From the NCBI GenBank assembly GCA_020059985.1, contig JAGVCI010000036.1:1-8797 (forward strand): a stretch of 8,797 bases of DNA, given 5' to 3'. The stretch is from Candidatus Peribacterales bacterium. Lineage in GTDB: Bacteria; Patescibacteriota; Gracilibacteria; Peribacterales; Peribacteraceae. Within the stretch, counting starts at the first letter, position 1. Each line of letters starts with the position of its first letter. The position numbers and the translations under genes are program-made. Under the pieces are notes generated by a model. The model was given only the letters and a program-made list of their open reading frames with translations, did not search any database and was not told where the DNA came from. Positions 4,954 to 8,797 of the stretch are shown here, one piece after another.

Positions 4954-6114
4954 ATGGAGAAAATTTGCGCTTTTGGACACTTCGATCCTGAGGGTGGCCG
5001 GTACTGGGCTCTGTGTGAAGGGCTGCAATCCCACGGATTTACGGTCGTCGAATGTCGCACACAGGCCAAAGGATTCTTTGGGAAGTACTGGGATCTGCGA
5101 TCGCAGTTCCTTTCGACGGACAACGATATCGCGGTTCTCTTCGTCCCCTTTCTTGGCCAGTACTTGATGCCACTCGCGTGGTGGCTGGCGAAGAAGCGGA
5201 AAATTCCGCTCGTGATGGATGCATTCCTCTCGCTCTACGACACAGAAGTGCACGACCGAAAACGTGTGAGCAGATGGAGCCCGTACGCGTGGCTCCTCTG
5301 GTTTGCGGATTGGTTCTCGTGTGCGCTCGCCGATGCAATCATGATCGATACGGAGGAGCACAAAGAATATTTTGTAAGAGAGTTTGGAATTTCTCCGGAA
5401 AAGATTCTCGTAATCCCGATTGGGTGTCGTAGTGACATTTTCACACCAGAAGCGTGTCATGGTGAGCACGGTCGAACCATGACACGCGTGTCACCCTTCG
5501 ACCGAGCTCAGGGCGACACGCCATTCACTGTGTGGTTCCACGGAACATTCATTCCACTGCAAGGCATCGACACTATTCTCAAGGCGGCGAAGATTCTGGA
5601 AAAAGAAAATATTCGCTTTCAGTTTGCAGGACGCGGACAAACGTATGCTGAAATGACGAAGATAAAAGAAGTTCTGCAATTATCGAATGTGGAATTTTTG
5701 GGAATGATTCCAATGACAGAAATTCCAAACAAAATGCGATCAGCGGGCGCATGTCTGGGTATTTTTGGAACGACGGATAAAGCGCTGCGCGTGATTCCGA
5801 ATAAGGCGTACGAGATTTTGAACGCCGGATGTCCGCTGATTACGGAGCGTTCGCCTGCGAGCACGCGCGTACTCATGGACGGCACGCATGCGCTTCTCAC
5901 GGTACCGGGCGACCCCCGTTCGCTTGCTGATGCGATTTTGAAGCTGCGTAACAATGCCGCGCTTAGGCATCAGATAGCCGAAAATGGACGCCGACTGTCC
6001 TTGGAGAAGTTTCAGCCCCAGACTATAGTCAGCGGGTTCACCGAATGGCTAAGAAAGTCTTCATCACCGGCGTCGCCGGCTTCCTCGGCAGTCACCTCGC
6101 GGACCGATGTCTGA
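4954..6114 (+). CDS. GT4-type glycosyltransferase with in-frame repeat insertion
   Basis: A 386-aa GT-B glycosyltransferase (group 1/GT4-like). The N-terminal domain starts MEKICAFGHFDPEGGRYW, with an aromatic/hydrophobic patch at about 69-80 and 109-124 (YAWLLWFADWFSCALADAIM continues it) that could sit on the membrane surface. The C-terminal domain begins FTVWFHGTFIPLQGID (191-206), followed by FQFAGRGQT (222-230) and VEFLGMIP (246-253). The donor loop is RVIPNKAYEILNAGCPLI (279-296); it keeps the second Glu of the E-x7-E motif but has Arg at the first position, as in a recognised GT4 subgroup. Residues 167-190, in the hinge between domains, are encoded by a palindrome pair and look foreign (rich in H, R, G, T). 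The last ~24 residues (Ser/Ala/Pro-rich tail) are encoded by DNA that is also the start of the epimerase gene. A longer frame back to 4714 is rejected because it runs antisense through the divergent gene. Sugar specificity unknown. Confidence 0.88.
   Translation: MEKICAFGHFDPEGGRYWALCEGLQSHGFTVVECRTQAKGFFGKYWDLRSQFLSTDNDIAVLFVPFLGQYLMPLAWWLAKKRKIPLVMDAFLSLYDTEVHDRKRVSRWSPYAWLLWFADWFSCALADAIMIDTEEHKEYFVREFGISPEKILVIPIGCRSDIFTPEACHGEHGRTMTRVSPFDRAQGDTPFTVWFHGTFIPLQGIDTILKAAKILEKENIRFQFAGRGQTYAEMTKIKEVLQLSNVEFLGMIPMTEIPNKMRSAGACLGIFGTTDKALRVIPNKAYEILNAGCPLITERSPASTRVLMDGTHALLTVPGDPRSLADAILKLRNNAALRHQIAENGRRLSLEKFQPQTIVSGFTEWLRKSSSPASPASSAVTSRTDV
5452..5521. repeat. Inverted pair of REP-like palindromes inside the glycosyltransferase gene
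   Basis: Hairpin 1: arms 5452-5463 and 5476-5487 pair perfectly over 12 bp around a 12-nt loop GAGCACGGTCGA. Hairpin 2: arms 5486-5497 and 5510-5521 pair at 11 of 12 positions around a 12-nt loop which, reverse-complemented, reads GAGCTCGGTCGA. The two are inverted copies: outer stem (GC)GTGTC and loop are conserved, while the inner stem differs by matched changes on both arms. The core 5454-5519 is 66 nt, a multiple of three, and is read through without a stop. The second unit (CCCTTCGACCGAGCTCAGGG) resembles a palindrome type commonly seen between genes in environmental bacterial genomes. Confidence 0.8.
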
Positions 6115-7055
6115 AACTGGGGTACGAGGTCAGCGGATGCGACAACTTGATCGGCGGATATTTGGATAACGTCCCCGATGGCGTTGAGTTTCATCAGTAC
6201 GACTGTCAGTACCTAAACTCGATGAAGAAAATTATGAAGGACGTCGACACGGTGTATCACTGTGCGGCGACCGCATATGAAGGACTGAGCGTGTTCGCAC
6301 CGCATTTGATCACGCAGAATACTTTTCAGATCACCTCGACAGTGATCACGGCGGCGATTTCAAGTAACGTGCGCCGATTCGTGTACTGCTCTTCCATGGC
6401 GCGTTACGGCGAGCAGCCGACTGTCCCGTTCACCGAAGACATGCTTCCGCATCCACAGGATCCGTATGGCATCGCGAAGCTCGCGGGCGAACACCTCCTG
6501 AAAAATTTGAGCGAAGTGCACGGAATGGAATACGTGATCGCTGTGCCGCACAATATCATCGGCACACGACAGAAGTACGATGATCCGTACCGCAACGTCG
6601 CAAGCATCATGATCAACCTGATGCTCCAAGGCAGACAGCCGATCATCTACGGAGATGGAGAACAGAAACGCTGTTTCAGTTTTGTCGGTGATGACATTCA
6701 GATTTTGGAGAAATTAATTACCGCTCCGAATGTCGTCGGCGAAGTGATCAATATTGGTCCCGATGAGGAATTTGTTTCGATCAATGAACTCGCGAAAGTT
6801 GTCGCCAAGATCCTCAATTTTAAGTTGGACCCGATCTACGTTCCTGGGCGTCCACAAGAGGTAAAACTGGCAACGTGCTCTGCCGAAAAAGCACGCAAAC
6901 TGCTCGGCTACAAAACGGAATACACCCTCGAGCGAGGCCTCACCGAAATGGCAGAGTGGATACAGGAAAAGGGCCCGAAGAAATTTCGCTACACGTTCGA
7001 CATCGAAATCGTAAATAAAAAGACTCCGAAGACGTGGACCGAAAAAATGTTTTGA
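6045..7055 (+). CDS. NAD-dependent epimerase/dehydratase (extended SDR, UDP-glucose 4-epimerase-like)
   Basis: A 336-aa nucleotide-sugar enzyme of the extended short-chain dehydrogenase family; a cytoplasmic NAD-dependent 4-epimerase or dehydratase is likely. It has the Rossmann motif TGVAGFLGSH (G9, G12, G15), CAATAYEG in the place of the usual AAxxxV segment, CSSMARYGEQ (115-124) with the catalytic Ser, and the Y141-x3-K145 pair in DPYGIAKLAGEH. The segment VPHNIIGTRQKYDDPYRN (167-184) and IIYGDGEQKRCFSFVGDD (200-217) define a subgroup usually annotated as NAD-dependent epimerase or UDP-glucose 4-epimerase. The length fits the family and the ATG at 6045 gives the standard MAKKVFITG start, so the 70-nt overlap with the upstream glycosyltransferase appears real. 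Co-transcription with that gene is likely. No Shine-Dalgarno was seen; translation may depend on ribosomes reading the upstream gene. Substrate specificity cannot be fixed from sequence. Confidence 0.92.
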   Translation: MAKKVFITGVAGFLGSHLADRCLKLGYEVSGCDNLIGGYLDNVPDGVEFHQYDCQYLNSMKKIMKDVDTVYHCAATAYEGLSVFAPHLITQNTFQITSTVITAAISSNVRRFVYCSSMARYGEQPTVPFTEDMLPHPQDPYGIAKLAGEHLLKNLSEVHGMEYVIAVPHNIIGTRQKYDDPYRNVASIMINLMLQGRQPIIYGDGEQKRCFSFVGDDIQILEKLITAPNVVGEVINIGPDEEFVSINELAKVVAKILNFKLDPIYVPGRPQEVKLATCSAEKARKLLGYKTEYTLERGLTEMAEWIQEKGPKKFRYTFDIEIVNKKTPKTWTEKMF

Positions 7056-7056
7056 T

Positions 7057-7087
7057 CATGGAAGGCAACCTACGGTTTCCTTCCATG
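7057..7087. terminator. Strong hairpin between convergent genes
   Basis: Arms 7057-7070 and 7074-7087 pair at 13 of 14 positions around a 3-nt loop, starting one base after the epimerase stop codon. On the minus strand a run of six T's follows after about 10 nt (complement of 7042-7047), so it may terminate the GtrA transcript. On the plus strand only a pyrimidine-rich stretch follows. Probable transcript end or stabilising structure in either direction. Confidence 0.5.
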
Positions 7088-7110
7088 GACCATCCTTCCC
7101 TTTCAAGGTG

Positions 7111-7146
7111 CGCTTTAGCCGATCAAAGCCCGGCTTCGCGAATTTT
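7111..7146 (+). terminator. Second hairpin with short T-run, possible plus-strand terminator
   Basis: CGC/GCG (7111-7113 with 7138-7140) and AGCCG/CGGCT (7117-7121 with 7131-7135) form a stem interrupted by a small internal loop. It is followed by AATTTT (7141-7146). It would back up the hairpin at 7057-7087 for the epimerase transcript. The stem is modest, so this is tentative. Confidence 0.3.
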
Positions 7147-7150
7147 CATA

Positions 7151-7588
7151 TTAACGACTCTTAAACACGAACGTGTGCGACAGCGTGTAATTACAGATCG
7201 CAATGATGCCGATCGAGAATGCTTTCGCAAGAATGTACTGCACGCCCATCTCGTAGAGAAACCACGAGAGACCAATCTCGAGTGTTCCTGTCGCGGTGTA
7301 GACCGCGAGAAATTTTACCGCTTGGAGAAATGCATGCTCCCCGTGTGCACGGAACGTGACGAACTTGTTGAAGAGAAAAACGTAGATGACTGCGAGAACG
7401 GTGGATGGAACGTACGCGACGCGCGGATCCATTTCGAAAATCTCAACGAAGATCGTGAGTGATCCGAGATCGAGCACCGCAGCACTCGCGCCGCAGAAAA
7501 TAAACTTCATCGCTTGTCGTGCGTGGAGTGCCACATGCTCAGACTCGTGGTTGAAGTATCGCCGAAGGATGGGGATGCGGTCCCACAT
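7151..7588 (-). CDS. GtrA-like polytopic membrane protein
   Basis: A 145-aa protein (from ATG 7588) of the GtrA family, thought to help move polyprenyl-phosphate-linked sugars across the cytoplasmic membrane or otherwise serve glycan glycosylation. Four hydrophobic segments lie at about residues 27-50, 57-75, 88-112 and 117-138. Family-typical motifs are FLFNKFVTFR (71-80, between TM2 and TM3) and NYTLSHTFVFK at the C-terminus. The N-terminal 25 residues are charged and hydrophilic. A GTG at 7603 would extend it by 5 residues and overlap the gmd stop codon by 11 nt; the ATG at 7588, four bases after that stop, is chosen. It is clearly in one transcription unit with gmd. Linkage to GDP-sugar synthesis suggests it handles the sugar made by that pathway (inference). 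Confidence 0.88.
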   Translation of the reverse strand: MWDRIPILRRYFNHESEHVALHARQAMKFIFCGASAAVLDLGSLTIFVEIFEMDPRVAYVPSTVLAVIYVFLFNKFVTFRAHGEHAFLQAVKFLAVYTATGTLEIGLSWFLYEMGVQYILAKAFSIGIIAICNYTLSHTFVFKSR

Positions 7589-7592
7589 ACAT

Positions 7593-8627
7593 TTACGCGA
7601 CACCGACCGCTTTCATATCGGCCTCTAGCATAATTTTGGCGAGCTCCTCGAGAGAAGTCTTCGCTTCCCACTTCAGTTTCTTTTTCGCCTTCGACGCATC
7701 ACCGATCAGAAGATCGACCTCGGACGGACGCTGGTAGCGCGGATCGACGAGTACGATCGTCTTTCCCGTCTTCGTGTCGATGTAGACTTCATCATTCCCC
7801 TTTCCTTTGCGCTCGAAGCTGTACCCTGCGTGATTCAAACAAATCTCCAAGAATTCGCGAACGGTTGCGGTGCGGCCGGTTGCGAGCACGAAGTCTTCAG
7901 GCGTGTCCTGCTGGAGCATGCGCCACATACCATCGACGTATTCTTTGGCGTATCCCCAGTCGCGCTTCGCATCCAAATTCCCAAGATGAAGCGCCTCCTG
8001 CGATCCTGCTTTCATCTTTGCAATGCTCAACGTGATCTTGCGCGTGACGAAGTTTTCGCCGCGACGAGGCGACTCGTGGTTGAAGAGAATGCCGTTCACC
8101 GCATACATGCCGTACGCCTCGCGATAATTCCGCGTAATGTAGAACGCGTACGCCTTCGCACATGCGTAGGGACTGCGCGGATAGAACTGCGTCTCTTCTG
8201 TTTGCGGAGACTCGACCGCTTTTCCGTAGAGCTCACTGCTGCTTGCCTGGTAGAACCGTGACTCCATGCCGCTATTGCGGAGTGCCTCGAGCAAACGAAC
8301 TGTTCCCATCGCCGTCACATCCGCGGTGTATTCCGGAATCTCGAAACTGATACCCACGTGACTCTGCGCAGCGAGGTTGTAGACCTCATCAGGCTTCACC
8401 TTCCAGAGAATGTGGAGAAGCGAGCTGGAATCCGCGAGATCCGCATAGTGCAGATCGAACGGAATCTTCATCTTGTACGGATCTTTATAGAGGTGATCGA
8501 GACGTTCACGATTGAACGTCGACGCGCGACGCACGATGCCGTGCACTTCGTATCCTTTCTCGAGCAGCAGCTCTGCGAGATACGATCCGTCTTGGCCGGT
8601 GATTCCAGTAATCAGCGCGCGCTTCAT
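7593..8627 (-). CDS. gmd: GDP-mannose 4,6-dehydratase
   Basis: Converts GDP-D-mannose to GDP-4-keto-6-deoxy-D-mannose, the precursor of GDP-fucose, GDP-rhamnose, GDP-perosamine and related sugars. From ATG 8627 it is 344 aa, the usual family length. It shows the NADP-binding motif [10 protein letters not shown] (8-17), NLAAQSHVG (84-92), QASSSELYG (127-135), the catalytic Y154-x3-K158 in PRSPYACAK, and the Gmd-specific segments [16 protein letters not shown] (183-198) and [20 protein letters not shown] (216-235). All are diagnostic, so it is not simply a generic SDR epimerase. Upstream in-frame ATGs at 8639 (MSWS-) and GTG/CTG-type codons further out give non-conserved extensions; MKRALITG is the standard start. 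No promoter-like element was found at the leaderless distance, which suggests it is transcribed from further upstream. No reductase or epimerase that would finish the sugar follows it; GtrA does. Confidence 0.96.
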   Translation of the reverse strand: MKRALITGITGQDGSYLAELLLEKGYEVHGIVRRASTFNRERLDHLYKDPYKMKIPFDLHYADLADSSSLLHILWKVKPDEVYNLAAQSHVGISFEIPEYTADVTAMGTVRLLEALRNSGMESRFYQASSSELYGKAVESPQTEETQFYPRSPYACAKAYAFYITRNYREAYGMYAVNGILFNHESPRRGENFVTRKITLSIAKMKAGSQEALHLGNLDAKRDWGYAKEYVDGMWRMLQQDTPEDFVLATGRTATVREFLEICLNHAGYSFERKGKGNDEVYIDTKTGKTIVLVDPRYQRPSEVDLLIGDASKAKKKLKWEAKTSLEELAKIMLEADMKAVGVA

Positions 8628-8692
8628 AGACCACGACATGGTGAAGCCGCAGAGCCACGAAAGCAATCTCCGGGGTCACAATTTACGCATTC
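8628..8692. other. Short spacer upstream of gmd
   Basis: About 65 bases between the gmd start and a possible minus-strand stop codon at 8693-8695. I see no Shine-Dalgarno, hairpin or clear promoter, apart from a weak TG-extended AAGAAT-like -10 candidate on the minus strand at 8689-8694, which would give a leader of around 50 nt or more. Confidence 0.3.
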
Positions 8693-8797
8693 TTACAATC
8701 GTTCCCACGGACGCTCATCTGGTGCGACTTGGCTTGGCCAGCCTCGTGGAACGATTTGCCCTGATTCTCTCCGTAGAAGTGCAAGAATGCTCACGCC
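8693..8797 (-). CDS. Possible 3' end of an unidentified minus-strand gene
   Basis: On the minus strand a frame is open from the window edge for 34 codons and ends in TAA at 8695-8693; it reads ...SGQIVPRGWPSQVAPDERP then WERL at the end. Its composition (acidic/basic mix, Pro and Trp spread) looks like a protein C-terminus, and its position would make it the gene upstream of gmd in the same unit. I do not recognise the family. The antisense frame of the same bases is also open and lacks an ATG, so coding status is uncertain. Confidence 0.3.
   Translation of the reverse strand, partial: GVSILALLRRESGQIVPRGWPSQVAPDERPWERL

Noticed and set aside
5452..5521. CRISPR-like repeats
   Set aside because: Only two inverted, directly adjacent palindromes with no spacer; better explained as a REP-type pair.
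7034..7462. 142-codon plus-strand open frame across the end of the epimerase and the GtrA gene
   Set aside because: It is antisense to the four hydrophobic segments and motifs of GtrA and crosses two hairpins; no recognisable protein features.
8674..8797. Plus-strand open frame at the right edge (reads RILTIVPTDAHLV...)
   Set aside because: It superficially resembles a glycosyltransferase start but has no ATG before it and no ribosome site or -10 element; it mirrors the minus-strand frame codon for codon, and the minus reading with its TAA fits the operon direction slightly better.
1..8797. UGA recoding (Gracilibacteria/Absconditabacteria code)
   Set aside because: The M50, carbamoyltransferase, glycosyltransferase and epimerase genes all end sensibly at TGA, and no conserved protein runs through an in-frame TGA.

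Overview
The window is a moderate-GC bacterial stretch carrying a cell-surface glycan (polysaccharide or glycoconjugate) locus. No RNA gene, CRISPR array, transposase or phage gene was seen. Genes are packed tightly, several upstream regions lack a Shine-Dalgarno sequence but carry a -10-like hexamer about 6 nt before the start codon, and palindromic repeats fill the gaps. This style, with the gene content, resembles uncultivated Patescibacteria/CPR genomes (for example the Peregrinibacteria/Peribacteria side), but that placement is inference. Four genes end in TGA, so UGA is a stop codon here. This argues against Gracilibacteria and Absconditabacteria, which read UGA as glycine.

Layout. (1) 1-361: 3' end of an M50 (site-2-protease-like) membrane metalloprotease. 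(2) 393-450: an intergenic palindromic repeat. (3) 480-3712, plus strand: a compact operon of a 52-aa DUF5989/SxtK-like membrane peptide, a 77-aa SxtJ-like membrane protein, a NodU/CmcH/TobZ-type O-carbamoyltransferase (586 aa) and a membrane-anchored SGNH/GDSL hydrolase (342 aa). (4) 3713-3772: an AT-rich multi-arm palindrome between convergent genes. (5) 3752-4912, minus strand: a GT4 glycosyltransferase. (6) 4913-4953: a 41-bp gap with apparent back-to-back promoters. (7) 4954-7055, plus strand: a second GT4-type glycosyltransferase and an extended-SDR NAD-dependent epimerase, overlapping by 70 nt. The glycosyltransferase contains an in-frame pair of REP-like palindromes. (8) 7056-7150: two hairpins between convergent genes. 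(9) 7151-8627, minus strand: GDP-mannose 4,6-dehydratase (gmd) followed by a GtrA-like membrane protein. (10) 8628-8797: the upstream edge, with a possible end of another minus-strand gene.

Working together (inference): Gmd and the epimerase supply nucleotide sugars, the two glycosyltransferases assemble the glycan, and GtrA may move a lipid-linked sugar across the membrane. The carbamoyltransferase with its two small membrane partners, plus the anchored SGNH enzyme, would decorate the glycan or a surface metabolite with carbamoyl groups and remove or transfer acyl groups. The most interesting items are the SxtK-SxtJ-SxtI-like module, the palindrome pair inside a glycosyltransferase gene, and the recurrent leaderless promoter layout.
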